From Gymnopus androsaceus JB14 (lineage: Eukaryota > Basidiomycota > Agaricomycetes > Agaricales > Omphalotaceae): 64,000 nt of DNA. The stretch spans positions 1 to 64,000 of the forward strand of contig ML769570.1 of NCBI GenBank assembly GCA_009733575.1, in the 5' to 3' direction. The notes under the pieces are model-generated. The model made no database searches, was not told the origin of the DNA, and saw only the letters and a list, made by a program, of their open reading frames with translations. Positions 44,520 through 58,200 of the stretch are shown piece by piece. The translations under genes and the position numbers were made by a program. Numbering within the stretch: the stretch's first letter is position 1; each line of letters begins with the position of its first letter.

Positions 44520-47500
44520 CTACGGCGAAGCGACACTGAGCTTGTTGAATCCAGGGCTGCCACTGTTATTCACTTGTCCAATATCAATGACGGGTGTCGC
44601 AGCCTGTTGCGAGCGTATAAACTCTGGGGTGAACATTTGCGCTACGTCGACCCCGCCGTCGCCAAACATCGCCATCATATCAACATGCGACAAGTACAAC
44701 TGGGAGTTTAAATCCAGCCCGACAGAACCAGACGGGTCCAGGAACGACTGAGTGGACACTGGCTGGCTGTCAGCGCCATTGCTCCCGAATTGTGTGTTGG
44801 TGGGAGACGCTACTCCGTTCGATGTAGAGCTGACGCCTTGGAATGATGTCGATTTTGGAGGGTCCGCGAAAAAATCTGATGGAGAGAAAGCCTCTGGACT
44901 GCTGTTATCGTGATGTGAGGGTGAATCTCCGCTTTGGCTTCCCCTAGTAACAGATGATAATGTCTTTTTACGGACTGGTCTAATCCAGGCAGGACGTTGA
45001 TCATTTTGAGCGTTATCTTGCCTGCTGGTTTCAAGAGGAATTTGCGTTACTAGATATAAATACAGTCAGTATTCGACCAAGAGCAAATGCATAGGTCAGC
45101 TTACAACGACAGAACTCCTCCAGAAGATCTCCAGACCGAAGGCCACAGACATAACGTCCGCTGAATCTGCGTAGAAGAGCAACACACGAACGAAGCGCAT
45201 CGAGGCCAGGTGAGATAAGTGGCTGCATTACCTCGGACTTGCAATTTAGCAAGATGGCCACCAACGTCCTACCAGCTTGCGTTAGCTGATGAATAACGTG
45301 AACTCCATCTATATACAAAGAGAAATTTAAGGAAAATCAAGTAACGAGAATAAATAGGCAACTTGCAGTAGGTCATCAAGCCCTTGCCAGCGATATGCAC
45401 ATGCGCTGCAATAATCAGTAGAGCAGATTTGTGCGCAGACATCATAGCATCTCTCTCTTCCGTACTTTGATTCTGTTTCTGGTCTTCGTCCCCATTCATC
45501 CTCTCGGCTACCCGCAGCGTGAACCGATGTCGATAAATGAGCATCCGTACAAAGTGTTCCGCACAATAAAGCCTTTGAGCCTGTGTAAGCCGAATAGTAT
45601 CTTCACTAGCAAGAGTTTCCGCCGAATGAGCCCAGAAAGGGGGAATATTCCTATTGACCTCATCCAACAACGACTCCTCGTCACGCAACTCGCTGATGAG
45701 CTTCATCCCCGACAGCATCGCAGTAGCCCGAGCGAGGAAGGGCGAAGAAGGTTGTCGAAGTGGTGGAACATCCAGTACGGATTCCAGAACGATCATAATC
45801 CTCAAAGCACATACGAATGCGCTCATCCGAGACTCCGTCCCAGGAGGTGGCACACCTAGGTTTTCTTTGGTGATATACTCGTCATCGACCGCCGCCGGCT
45901 CCGCCACATCGCAGTCTCTGAGGCGAATTATTGGAGGTCGGCCGAAATGCGCACTGAGCTGTTTGTCCCAGAGATAGACACACCAGAAGGTGCGCTTTCG
46001 GACCTCATCTTCGATAGGGTCAAACAAATCATAGGTATCTGCTGACCGATGTAATCCAGCGTCGATGGAGACAGTCACAGCCTCCGAGAGAAGGGCTGCT
46101 GCTCTAGACAGTCGGCCAAGCCCAACGGCGTACACCGCAGCGAGAAGGTCAGCCTGAATGGTGTAGAGTGTAGGTTGGTCAGCAATTGGCAGCGTGCGAA
46201 GGCGTCCCAGCAATTCAAACCAATGCGTCCCAGCTGATATCCCGTCTGTAGGATTGGCGCGGACGCGGGGATCGTCCATATGTCTCGAAGCTAAACAACA
46301 GATAGCAACGATAAAGGCGGCGAATCCTGGTTCACCCCATTTCTGCGGATTTCCGTAATCCTAATAAAATGAGATGTGTTAGAGTTGGAGGGAAAGCGGA
46401 ACACCAATGGCAATCGTACCGATAGAAAACTGGGAACGTGCAGGAAGGGAAGAATGTAGTATGACGTGGAGAGATAACACTGGACCAGACTAAACGAAGA
46501 AGGTTAGTCTGGAAAAGCAGCTAGAACGGAAAAAGACAGAACCTGTCCATCAAGTCTGGAGGAATGACAGAGGTAATCATCCTCCAAAGGGTCTGAGGAT
46601 TTACGTCTGTCCTACGAAGACTACGGTTTGGGAACCATTCTGAATTTACAGCAGATGATCCTGAAGTAGAAGTTTTCGGAGAAGCAGAGCTACTTGTCGA
46701 TTGTGCCAGCTCCTCTGGTGTCTTTCGTTCAATCAAAATGTCAAGCAGAGGAAGCCCAGAAGTTTCCCCTTGCCATCTAGTATAGCCTTCATCGTCAAAA
46801 TAGAGGTATGACGCAGTGAGAGAGAGTTTCGACGCTTCTTCCGCAAGCTGTTCAGGACTGGGCGCACTTTGAGAGTTGTAGAAACTACCCATGAATGTCT
46901 GGAACGGTGTCGATGGACTTGCTTGCTGCTTTTCGTCCGGTTTTAATTCGGGAGTGAAGTGCGTGGAAGGATTGGTAAGAGGAAAGACATGCAATGACGG
47001 GGGTGGAATCCCGGAAGGGAAGGTGGGAGGAAACATGAATGGAGTGGCGGTAGAAGAAGGACTTGCATGATCGGCGGATTGTGGGGGATTGAGCGCGGGG
47101 CTTCCGCCTGCTGCGAAAACCGCCGGTGGAATGGCTTGGATTAGGGTCTCGAGATGATGCATGCGGTCTTCGAGAGTTGCTGTACGCCTGCAATATCGTA
47201 TTACATTATCGTTACAAAGAGCTTGGTGATGAAACGTACTTGGATTTATGAGGATGCGTCCTTTTCCCTGGTTCCTCAAAAGTGCAAGCGGAGCTCGCTG
47301 ATAAACAAGCCTGGCATGGATGACCTTCATCGCACTTGATTCTCCGACGTCTAGAGCAGCATAGAGTTCAAATTTCTGTAGATATTGGAGAGAAATGAGC
47401 TCAAACCTGCATCTATCACACGCCCTGTAATGAATGACATCGTAAGTAACCGAGACATACAACTAGCAAGTAGAATTTACCGGCTTAGTTTGAACCTTCT

Positions 47501-47566
47501 CTCTTTCAGAATGGAGGAGCTTGCCTGCTGTTCAGCGGCAGTATCAGCAGTAGTAACCGGAGGCAT
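44520..47566 (-). CDS. Zn2Cys6 transcription factor with fungal-specific middle domain
   Basis: A multi-exon gene starting [14 protein letters not shown] at 47566. The binuclear zinc cluster is split by two introns: [30 protein letters not shown], spacing C-2-C-6-C-5-C-2-C-6-C. A short coiled region follows ([16 protein letters not shown]), then a Ser/Pro-rich linker and a large fungal_trans-type domain (45269-46279; [53 protein letters not shown]). The C-terminus is Ser/Asn-rich and ends NKLSVASP. Nuclear regulator binding CGG-type half sites. The domain order and the FGRPPIIR signature resemble the xylanolytic-activator-type group, but the target genes cannot be told from position. Confidence 0.88.
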
Positions 47567-48372
47567 GGCCGTTCAAAGTCAACTAGGAGTATGTATGAAC
47601 GTCAGGAATCAAAAATATCCTCCTTTAGTTTTTGAGTTGATCGTGGTGACAAATCCTTGACGGTGACTTCCGCAAAAATAGCTGGCTAGAATTGAATGGG
47701 GCCTGAAGGGAACCACCTGAGAGACGATCCTTGAGCTCTGTGGAAGTGATAACAACAAAAGAGGTTGAGTCATGGGTGAACAATCAACATTACGGGCGCC
47801 AATCGCAATCCTTCCCGCTTTCGGACAAATGCAGAGGCTTTCCAGAGACTTTATTTCATTAACTATGTAGTAGATGTATCGCATCGTAGGTCAGGTATAA
47901 GCAGGCAGCGCACATTGTACGTACAGAGAATAACAATAAAAGCTAAGTATGCATAGTCCATTCCGTGAAAAAAAAAGGAGAGAGGGTGTGATAATGAATA
48001 AGATAATGGACTAAGACGAAAACCACTATGTAAAAAGATAAGTAGCGCTTTGTAATTCAAAAGAGAGCCAGAAAGGAGCAAGGCAAATAAAATAAAATAC
48101 ATCTCTACGATTTCAACGAAACCAACCAACCCGAATTATACACACAAAACCACCTACATAGCCATACCACCTTGCCACGACACTTCAGACACTCTTGATA
48201 CCCGTCCATCCTCATCGTACTGAGAATATTGAGAGTACTGCGATTGCCTGACAGTCTCTGCATCAACATCATCTCCGTATTGGTACTGGGCAGGATAGCT
48301 TGAGGGAGCTAACGTTTGTTGATGCCAAACGCTTGATGAGGCAACGGAGAGCCCTCCGCCGTGACATAGTCG
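47567..48372. other. Intergenic between the regulator and the flippase gene
   Basis: Promoter of the regulator and 3' flank of the flippase gene. It contains AT-rich sequence and no gene I can support. Confidence 0.5.
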
Positions 48373-51300
48373 TCAGTGTGCTGTCGCATACGAAGCCGCA
48401 CTCGCTGAACGGGACTGCGCATGGCTAAAGTCGCTTGGACTACCTAACGGCGGACTGCGTACCCGCATCTCGAACGACCCAGGACTTGTCGGCGGTGGAT
48501 GTGATCCACCCCCGCTCAGCCGTCTAGTCAATTCGCCAACAGCTCCCGGCAGCGATAGCGAATGTGGTGGTGATCTCGGTTGTGGCGGGTGTGAGGGAAG
48601 GGGTACATTCGGTGTTTGTGGAATCGTCCTCATGGTCACTACACTCGATCTCCGACTGGGCGGTGTACTTGTAACCGTTCCGTCAGCGTACTTGTATTTG
48701 GGTGATGGTAAAGGCGAAGGGGGAGGAATTTCTGATGCGGAGTAGTACGAGGCTCTTGACGGTCCATCTCCTGGCGCTGAAGGCGGCGCCAAATCATCTG
48801 CTCTAGATCTGGATCTCGCATAGGCATACTGTGCTGGCGTCATCTCTTCAGCAATACCATCTAACGGAGGCGTATCCAAATATGTTTGTCTTCCCATAGG
48901 CGTATGCGTTCCAGGACTAGACGACAGAGCCAGGTTCGTAATTGTGCTGTGAAAACTCTGATGCAGAACGATTGTGGTCCTTGTCGAACATGGGGGCAGC
49001 TTCGAGCGCACTGAGACTGAGCTCCTTTTTGCTACCCTTCGTTTCCCTTGCGATGTCCAATACCCAGTTGATCCTTGAGGTCACCTTTCACCCACATCTC
49101 TCGAACAATATCCTTGTCTAGCGGGTAATACGATGAATTGATGAACTTGACGATGTATCGAGGAGCTGCAAATGAGGACAGTCAAAAACGGTAAGATACC
49201 AAGACAAAGATAAAACCCACCAAGCGCTACGGCAGCAGAGAATATCACCGTAGTCCAGAAGGTAAGCTCTCCGAACAGGATGATGACTTCGTCGATGAAA
49301 TCCGCGCTGAAGAAGAACGAATACACTGTGATCCATAACAACATCACTATCGTCGAGCCGAACACAACGATCCAGGTGATGACCGTCCAGCTATACGAAA
49401 TCACATCAGCAAACAAACGGCTTCAAAACTCCTCATCACGCACTAGTTCGTATTAATCCCAACATAGGTGTTGGCCGCAAGAATAGCTGCCACCGAAGCC
49501 GTCGTACCAAAGTCCGAAAGGGACTCGATACTCTTGCCGTTCCACGACACAGCAATCCCCAGCGTCCAAACCAAATACGGAATGAAGAAGACTACAGCCG
49601 ACTGATACAAGCCATCGCCCATATATATAGCCAGAACTTGGCTCGGGTGTATTCAAGACCGCGGATTCCTCGAACATAGAGTTGCGGGAAAGCGAGAGCT
49701 GCTTTGGCGTTGATGTCTTGGTCAAAGGCTGCAACCGTAGTCAGACTCGGAATCAAAGAACGAAAGAATGATAAATGACTTGCCTCCCATGACGATGACA
49801 GGTAAGGATGTGAATACAAGGTTGTACAGTAGAATGAATGTATATTGGTACAGATATGTTGCATCGAAGCTAGAATAAAGCCCTCATTAGTAAAACAAAT
49901 CCACCCAAAGAGAATACAACGCACTTGTTGAACGGGAGGAACCAAAACATGACAAAAGTCCAGATAACGTTCTTGTAGAAAAAGTTGCTATGCATGTCCG
50001 CAACACGCTGATACGACCAACGCCCATGCACCAGGAGGAGCTTTGTTAAGAATCGGAATTGACCAAACGCGTAATCCGCAGACATGGCTGCTTGTGAACC
50101 TTCTAGACCGAAAAGTCCACAACCGATATTCGCCTCCTGGATCATGGCGACGTCGTTGGCTCCATCCCCGATAGACAATGTCATAGGCATTGCGTCCTTC
50201 CTTGACCTACACATACGAATCGAGTTAATTAACCACAAGTTGTAATATATAAACAACTTACCAGCTTAACCGTCAACGCTTTCTGTGCCGGTGACACTCG
50301 ACAACAGACAACAGTCTCGCACTGTGTACCGAGATTGAGGAAAAGAGGCTTGAGCTCGGGTGTAAGGGCATGTCGAAGAGTGTCTCCGATCAATGACCAC
50401 AGCAAAGGAAGCTCGAGCACCAGGCATGAATCCGCGCTTACGAGGATCCCATGAAGGAGGACCAAGAACCGAAGCGATCTTGTTCAACCCCGCCTCGATC
50501 TGCGCTCGCGCCTTCTCAGCAGTCTCCGCAGAGAGAATCATCACATCCATCTCCTGCTTGAGCAGATTACAGCTGTACCCAATCTCGATGGCTGTTTGCA
50601 ACTTGTCACCTGTATCGAAAGCGTCAGTAGCTATTCAACACGAAAGACATCACAACGCTTACCAGTCAAAATCCACAACTTGATTCCAGCCCGATGCAGC
50701 GTCTCGATAGCCTCCGGAACCCCTCCTGCAACTTGTCTTCCAACGCCGTAGCACCCAGAATCTGAAGCGAATGCTCAATAAGCTCATTCGCCTTGTCAAT
50801 CTCCTCATCCCGATTCTCAATCGCATTCGTCGCAGCATCATACGTCCGCGACCAATTCAGATACTCCTCCTCCTCCAACGGCCTATACGCAATACAACAG
50901 CGTCCTCAACCCCCATTCGCAAACGCCTCCATATCCTTGCTCGTCTGCTCCTTCAAATATGGATCATGATCTTTCGCCAGCCTCTCGTAAATCACACTAT
51001 CCGCCCCTTTCGTGTACAGCACCAGCTTCCCGTCTGGATTGCGCACGACCACACTCATCCTCTTCCTCGTACTGTTGAATTCGAGCATCTTGAGTATCGT
51101 ATACCGTTCCTTCTGACCCATCACCTCGATATCCATACCGTCCTTTCCCTTGTTGATGAACGGGAACCCAACATCCCTAGCAGCAGCCACTAGGCCGCCT
51201 CATCGGGAGACTCCGCCTTGTATTCCAGACGATACGGATCCCTATCCGGCTCTGGCTTATCCGCCAACACCGAATGACATACCGCCAGCGCGCGGAAAAA

Positions 51301-53658
51301 CGCCACGAGATGCCCCTCTGCGCACTCTGCCTATCCGTCAAATCCTGCGCCAACTTGGCGACACCAACGTCAGCTTTTCTGGCTGCAAATACCGATTTTT
51401 AAACGACCTCTCCATGGCGTTGAGCATCTGCTGTTTGAGACTTGAGAGCTTCTCATTAAGCTCCTCGGAATTGAGCATGTCAGTGTTACCATCTCGAGTG
51501 GCGGCTCCGCGCTGAGCTTCGGTTACACCTTCACCGTAAATGACACCGTGGACGGAACATTTTTGGAATTCCATGACGTTTCTGGGTGAGGGTACCGGTC
51601 TTGTCGGAGAAGATGTATTCGATTTGGCCGAGGTCGTCTGAGATGTTCCAGGTTTTGGGGACGCAGGGGTGTCGTAGGGTTGGTAGTACATGTCGATGTC
51701 CTGGGAGATGAAGTAGGCTTGGATGGTTTCACGAATTCGATGGAGATGTATAGGGAGATGGGGACGATGTTTTGGAATGCGATGAGGCAGGACCTATATA
51801 ACGATGAGTGAAATGGAGTTGGTGAAGAAGAAGGAACATACACAAATGTGACGAGCGCATTGAGGACATGAGAGTCTGCCGCGTCGACGTCAATCTCGAA
51901 AACTCGGCACTAGTCCCCGTCTTGGCATCCCATAGACCATTGAAGATGGCTCCAATCGTACACATGATTACTAGGATAAGGAAATTGATGATGCACATTG
52001 AAGTTGGTTTCCCTCTCGATTTTGCTACGCTTCGTTGGCGTGTCACCTCCATTGAGCATAATCTTCGTGTCAGCGCCCGTGAAAACGACCAAGCCGACGA
52101 TCCAAGCCGCATTCCGGATAGCACAACCGCGAAGGAGCAGTTCGTTTATCGACACGGATTCCTGTTTCCGTTCCCCTGCGGCGGGATCCTTGCAACGAAG
52201 AACACCATGGTAGAGATACAAGCTCTGGTGTGGTGGTTCAGAGTCTAGATAGAATGAACATCGCTTGATATCCTCCTCGGAAGTGATACCCATGGTAGCC
52301 TTTACAGACGACCGTGGTTTAAGATTCGTCTCTCCGTCCAAGTTTTTGGTCTCGAGATAACATGCCATCCGGATCCGAAGTCGCCAACACAGCATCTGCA
52401 GGAACCTGTTCGTTGTCCCTGAGCAGGACGATATCCCCAGCCTCCAGCTTCTTCCATAGAGTCCGTTCCCATGTGGCCGAGCCTGAAATGTGCTTCCTGT
52501 AGCACTACACACTAGTCGAATGCGAATGCTGGCTCTGAACATAGTTGGACATGGATCCCATGCCACTTTGTTGAAGTTTCGGAGAATGAAGGAGTCGAAG
52601 CGTCCCCAGGTGGATAACTGTGCGAGTCGACGCTCATGATATCGTCAAGCCGTTTGCCTCCGGCACCATGATTAGAAAGGTCGAAGCTGCTAGCCGAATA
52701 GTCGGTAAGCTGATTCTGGACGTGTTAGTTCGATTGAGTGTTGTTCGCATCACGGCACCGGCTTCGCTGGCTTCCCGCTCGCGCAGCTTCCGCACACCTT
52801 TGGTGAGTTGGCCTGGAGCTGGTACACCCAAGAGTTTATCAAGCCATGAGCGAGGATCCTTGGCAAGATTGACGTTGTGCCAAGAACCGCCTATGCGGGT
52901 GACGGCAGAGGTGTTGACTTGTTCGTCGAGGGTAGAACGACGATAGTCTTCGATAGCGTCTTTGAGAGCTGTAACGAAGATAATGAAGGCTAGGGGAAGG
53001 ACGGATATGGCGCCGGAGGCTGCACCGAATACAGGAAACACTGTACAGAATGTATAAGAGCAGTAACAAAATCCATATTTCCAGACGCACGTTGTACAAC
53101 AGCAAGGACCAGGAATAATATGTTAGCAGCACTGCGGAGATATTTTTAGTTCAAAGTAGGGAGATAAAGCTGAGAGACGCACCGACGAAACTGTTCAAAG
53201 AGATTCTTGGGTATGAAGGTGACAATTGTATATTCTTTAAAAGGAGCGTTAGCGCAAGACGCTTGCAGCAAGAATAAACGCAACTCACTGGTTGTCCGGA
53301 CTTTATTCCGCTCATACATGACAATAGGCTCCCCATTCTGGTCTAGCTCAGAATGAGAGAGTGGGTGATTGACATAGACATTCCTCCGGACTCCAGGGAT
53401 TTCAGTCGAAGGAGTATTATTATTACTTGTTGTATCTGAGGACCGAGCCCGTTTCTTCTCGGAATTACTTCTGCCAAACAAACCTCTACGCCGTCTAGAT
53501 TTCCTTCTCTCCGTTTTGGCCTCCGTTCGCATAGATACTTCGAGGGCAGAGGCAGCAGTTCTGACGGTTCTGAGGCGAAGTTCTGGATCGATACCATCGT
53601 CTTCTTCGTCATCGCTGTCTGAATGCCTCGAGGTCACAGAACGTTTTAGGAAAGACAT
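48373..53658 (-). CDS. P4-type ATPase, phospholipid flippase (many frame breaks)
   Basis: Start [20 protein letters not shown] at 53658; C-terminal Ser/Pro-rich tail ends SAASYATAH. Ordered family landmarks: YERNKVRTT and [35 protein letters not shown]; the actuator [12 protein letters not shown]; the phosphorylation site [10 protein letters not shown] (about 51592-51606); [15 protein letters not shown]; and the last membrane segments before [17 protein letters not shown]. These place it with Dnf/Drs2-type flippases that move aminophospholipids to the cytosolic leaflet with a Cdc50 partner. Between about 50180 and 52363 at least nine one-base gains or losses shift the frame (near 50184, 50387, 50719, 50895, 50912, 51580, 51665, 51726, 52358). 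Either the gene is decaying or this part of the assembly is poor. Confidence 0.85.
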
Positions 53659-55207
53659 AATTTAGCAGAGGGTATCCGGAGCGGTCAGACCGAGAACCAG
53701 CACGGTGAAGAAAAAGGTAAAAGAGTGAAATAGCTGGATTCTGGGCGGTGGTAGTAGCTCAAGATGTATGGCTTATGTCATTCAAATCAGCATCAGCGGC
53801 AAACGATTTTAGCTCCTAACTACCATCTCCATTTCATTGGCTCGTTCAATCTTTCGGCTTATATAGTGAAGCCGGGTAAAGCTTCAGTTTATTTAGCATG
53901 AAATCGTAGCTTTTGACCTTCAAGCTCAAAGCCAGGAGCCGCAGCTTGCGCAGCGCGCAACGTCCTACTGGGTGGCAACTGTCCCGAATCCCAATTATGT
54001 CCTGATACAGTAAAGATCATCTTATTGGAAGCCTCCGAGTCGGGCTATGATATTGATAGACCAATCATGATACATGATTCATCCCTCATCGCGTCCAGCC
54101 TCAGCTTCAGCTTCCATCCCGGGACCGGTTTTATTCTAATGCCAGTACTAGTGCGTGAGTATAGTATTTCCGCTGGTCCGTACAGCCGTATAGTTTGCTC
54201 TTATCGACCAGGTTCATTCGTCTAGGCCGAATATCATGAGTATCATTTCCTTGCCTTTGACACGCGGCGTGTTCCCCCTCGAATCATCAACCTTCAACGC
54301 TCGCGCTGTTGATTGAGACTCTTTGACTCAATGACAATGACAGTGACGAAGCCGGTTGGCTTGCTTAGTAGCCAAGCATGAGGTCAGTTTATTAGCACTC
54401 TTGGGCGCTCTTGGGCTCTTGGCCATGCATGCCATGCCGTCGCCGAGCAATTGACAATGTTAAATGACTGCGCGCGCTGAGTGCTTCAACGTCAGACGAC
54501 CCCTATGTATTTCTATGCTTGTCGTGATTGCGAGATCCCGAACATCCCTCCAGCTTCGGCGCAGATTCATTCATTCATTCATTCCTATTCAAGCTTCCCT
54601 AGTTCTGATAATTAAACAGCACGCGCATGGCATTGGCAGTTCCAGTCCGATTCCATGTCCCATGTCAGTATCGCGCTCATGGTCACGGTTACATGGATCC
54701 GAGGCTCAAGCATACACCAGCCAGATCCAAATTCGTTGACCGATGACTCGGATATACGGTTCGGTTCGGGGAAGGAGGAATGGAGGAATCAATGAAGGAT
54801 TCGGAAGAATCGCAATACTCGAAGGTTTCCCCATCCCCTAGCTCCCCTTCCCACCCACGATTGAGACTGACCGTTTGAACATCCGCATTACCGGAATTCA
54901 CTGTGGAGCCCGAAGATTTTACATGGCCACGCAAAAATCCATTGGAAACTGGAGTACTCGGATTCGGAGATTCGTAGGCCTCTGCCCGTAGGCGTCGTCG
55001 CAGTCTCGACGAATCAGTATTCGCTCTCACAGCTTTCATACTTGGATTGCAGTTGTCGTTTCCAGTAAGTTCCTCCCGAGATTAGTACTATGGGCGCTAT
55101 CTGAATCGCCGGCCTAGATCGCATATTATCCGCTTATCGTGAATTAATAAGACATTTCTGATTGGTTCAGGAATACATTAGGTATCAGGTGATCAGAGTC
55201 CAGCTCG
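53659..55207. other. Upstream region of the flippase; one possible small ORF
   Basis: Apart from the minus-strand frame at 54689-55039 I see only a short (ATTC)n run near 54568-54583. Confidence 0.4.
54689..55039 (-). CDS. Hypothetical 116-residue protein
   Basis: Open frame MKAVRANTDSSRLRRRLRAE..., basic at the start, then Ser/Pro/Asn-rich, ending AGVCLSLGSM. No signal peptide, domain or paralogue was seen. It could be a real small gene or chance in an intergenic stretch. Confidence 0.25.
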   Translation of the reverse strand: MKAVRANTDSSRLRRRLRAEAYESPNPSTPVSNGFLRGHVKSSGSTVNSGNADVQTVSLNRGWEGELGDGETFEYCDSSESFIDSSIPPSPNRTVYPSHRSTNLDLAGVCLSLGSM

Positions 55208-55216
55208 GTATATAAG
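55208..55216 (+). promoter_or_regulatory. TATA box of the second NLR gene
   Basis: GTATATAAG lies 35-43 bp before the ATG at 55251. Confidence 0.5.
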
Positions 55217-55250
55217 AAGGGCTGCTTTATTGATTTTGCCCATCACGCTG

Positions 55251-58200
55251 ATGGCAACGCCTCCAAGCATGTTCTTCGATGCTCATGATTTTTACATGGA
55301 CCTTGCGAGTTTTCAAAATGTACAAAACGTTCATAATCGTTGTAAGCATGTTCTTAATCATTTGCCCACATTAAACCTAAAGAAACATTGGAATCAAGAT
55401 GGCCCTGAAAGGATGCGTAAGTAGATACCCACATATTCTTCCTTGGATATGCTGATATTGATGTTTATAATTAGCTGTGGATGAGCAAGAGCTGGTGGAG
55501 ATTATCAAATGGATGAGTCCTGTCAATGTATCTCAAAGCCTTGATTTTTTCCTGGGCAAGAGGACACTTAAAACAGGTAGATGGTTCCTGGAGGGAGACA
55601 AATTCAACGAATGGAAAAATGGACCTAATTCATTGCTTTGGCTGCAAGGAAATGGTGAGCTTGCTACTTAATAAGGAAGACTATACTCATCTTCATAATA
55701 TCCCTAGTTGGTGCTGGAAAAAGTGTTCTTGTGTATGAGCTCATTCAGTTTTGTCTTTTTCTGCTCAATGATCCATCTACTTCTACAGATCTGCAATTAT
55801 TGATCACATCCAGAAAATGGATGGCTCTGATAACCATCTTATTGCTTTTTACCATTTCAATTTCAGACAGGCTTCTGGGCAAAGTTTTAAGAGTCTCATA
55901 GCCTCTCTTTTGCATTGTCTTCTTGCAAGTCACAGAAGACAAGAGATCTTACCAAGTATTAAGAAATTATACAACAAGCATAAACTATTGAAGAGCAGTC
56001 CTCCTGATAATGAATGGACTGCAGTATTCAAGGAGGCTATTTCAACTCTCACCAACACACCTTTATTTGTGGTTGTTGATGCCTTGGATGAAATGGATAT
56101 TAAGGCATTCGGCCCTTTCTATCATCTTTTGCAGCAACTCCATGCAATGTCTCAGGGGAATGTGCATGTGCTTATTGCCAGCCGTCCTGAAATTCCATAT
56201 GAGGGTGGCTTGAAGGAGCTCTGTCTTCAGAGTATTGGCATTGTCACCATGGATAAAGTGGAAATTAATGCAGATGTGGGGATATTCTTGGAATATACAA
56301 TGCAGAATCATCAAGAATTCAAAGGGCGCAAAGATGCTCAAAAGAGTGAGATTCAGGAGTACTTAACGGCCCATGCCAATGGAATGTAAGTTCTATGTAG
56401 ATTTTTTTCTAAATATGTCCTTTAATTGTTTTAATAGGTTCCGCTGGGTTGATTGTCAACTGTCTGTAGTTCAGAGATACAAAATACCCAAACAAGTTCG
56501 GGCAGCCTTAGCTGAACTGCCTGCCACTTTAGATGAAACATATCTTTGTGCTCTTGAAAGGGTGGAACATTTTAGTATAGAAGATACCAAACACATCTTG
56601 AAGTGGCTGTGCTTTTCAAAGGAGCCTCTGACATTGAAAGCACTTGCAGAGGTGGTTGCATTTGAAGAAGTTGATGGGAAGTTTGAATTTTTAGAGGAAA
56701 ATCGACCTGATACTCCTAGTCAAATTCTATCCCAAGTAGCCACTCTGGTTTATATGAGCTCCGAAAACATATTGGAATTGGCACATGTGTCTGTAAGGGA
56801 TTTTCTGATATCTGAACATTTGAAAACCCATGCAGACCCCTTACTGAGGCAGTTTCACATCAGCAAAGATCTGGCTCATGGTTTCATAGCACAATGTTGC
56901 ATGGGATATTTGCATCAGTTTCAGAATGAGCAGGTGAATATTCCTGAAACAAAAGAAGCCTATCCATTGGCTGAATATGCTGCAAGGAGCTGGTTCAAAC
57001 ACACAAATGAAATTCCAGAGAATGGTAAAATCTGGGACATTGCCTATCAATTCCTTACTTTGGGAAAATATGTATACCTGAATCTGCTTGAATTGGCAGA
57101 CTTTGAAAAGGATGAGGAGAATATTTGGACAAGACCAAAGCTACTATACTATGCTTCCAAATGTGGTTTGAAAAGTGTTGTGATAAAGCTAATAAGACAA
57201 GGAAAGAAGATTGATGTAAAAGGGGGAAGATGGGGATCTGCCTTAGTTGCAGCACTATCGAATGGTCACTTCAGTATTGCAAATTTCCTCTTGGAAGAGG
57301 GCATTGATGTGAATATTAGTGGGTTTAAGAATCTTACTGCTCTTTGCTTGGCTGCCTGGTTTGGTAATGTAGAAACCACATCATTGTTGATCAAGAGCAA
57401 GGCAAGTATGAATGTGCAAGATGAGGATGGATTCACTGCAGTGGGATTGGCTGCAGAAAATGGGCATATGGAAGTAGTTGAGCTCCTGGTCGAGTCAGGG
57501 GCAGATATTCATCTTGCAAGCCAGAAGAAACAAACTCCCTTGATCAGTGCAGCAGAAAATGGTCAATCAGAAATTGTCTCTTTGCTCTTACGGAAAGGGG
57601 CCCATATTGATGCACAGGATGAAAATAATGACAGTGCTCTGCACTGGGCATCTCGGAAAGGACACACACAAGTAGCTAAGCTCTTGATTGATTCAGGAGC
57701 AGATATTCATCTTCAAGGCCCTGGGAAACAAACTCCCTTGATCATTGCAGCAGCAAAGGGTCAAATGGAAATTGTCTCTCTGCTCTTAGAAAAAGGAGGC
57801 CATATTAATGTTCAGGATGAAAATAATGATAGTGCTCTGCACTGGGCATCTCGGAAAGGACACATACAAGTGGTCAAGATCCTGGTTGATTCTGGTGTAA
57901 ATATCCATGTGGAAGGCTCTGTGAAACAAACTCCCTTGATCAGTGCAGCAGCAAATGATCAATTGGAAGTTGTCTTTCTGCTCTTAGAAAAAGGGGCCCA
58001 TATTGATGCACGGGATGAAAATAATGACAGTGCTCTGCACTGGGCATCTGGGAAAGGACAGACACAAGTAGCTAAGCTCTTGATTGATTTGGGAGCAGAT
58101 ATTCATCTCAAAGGCCCTGGGAAACAAACTCCCTTGATCATTGCAGCAGCAAATGGTCAAATGGAGATAGTCTCTCTGCTCTTAGAAAAAGGGGCCCATA

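Noticed and set aside
47609..47884. Minus-strand frame upstream of the Zn2Cys6 gene
   Set aside because: Lies in the promoter of the regulator, overlaps no homologous segment and has no start context.
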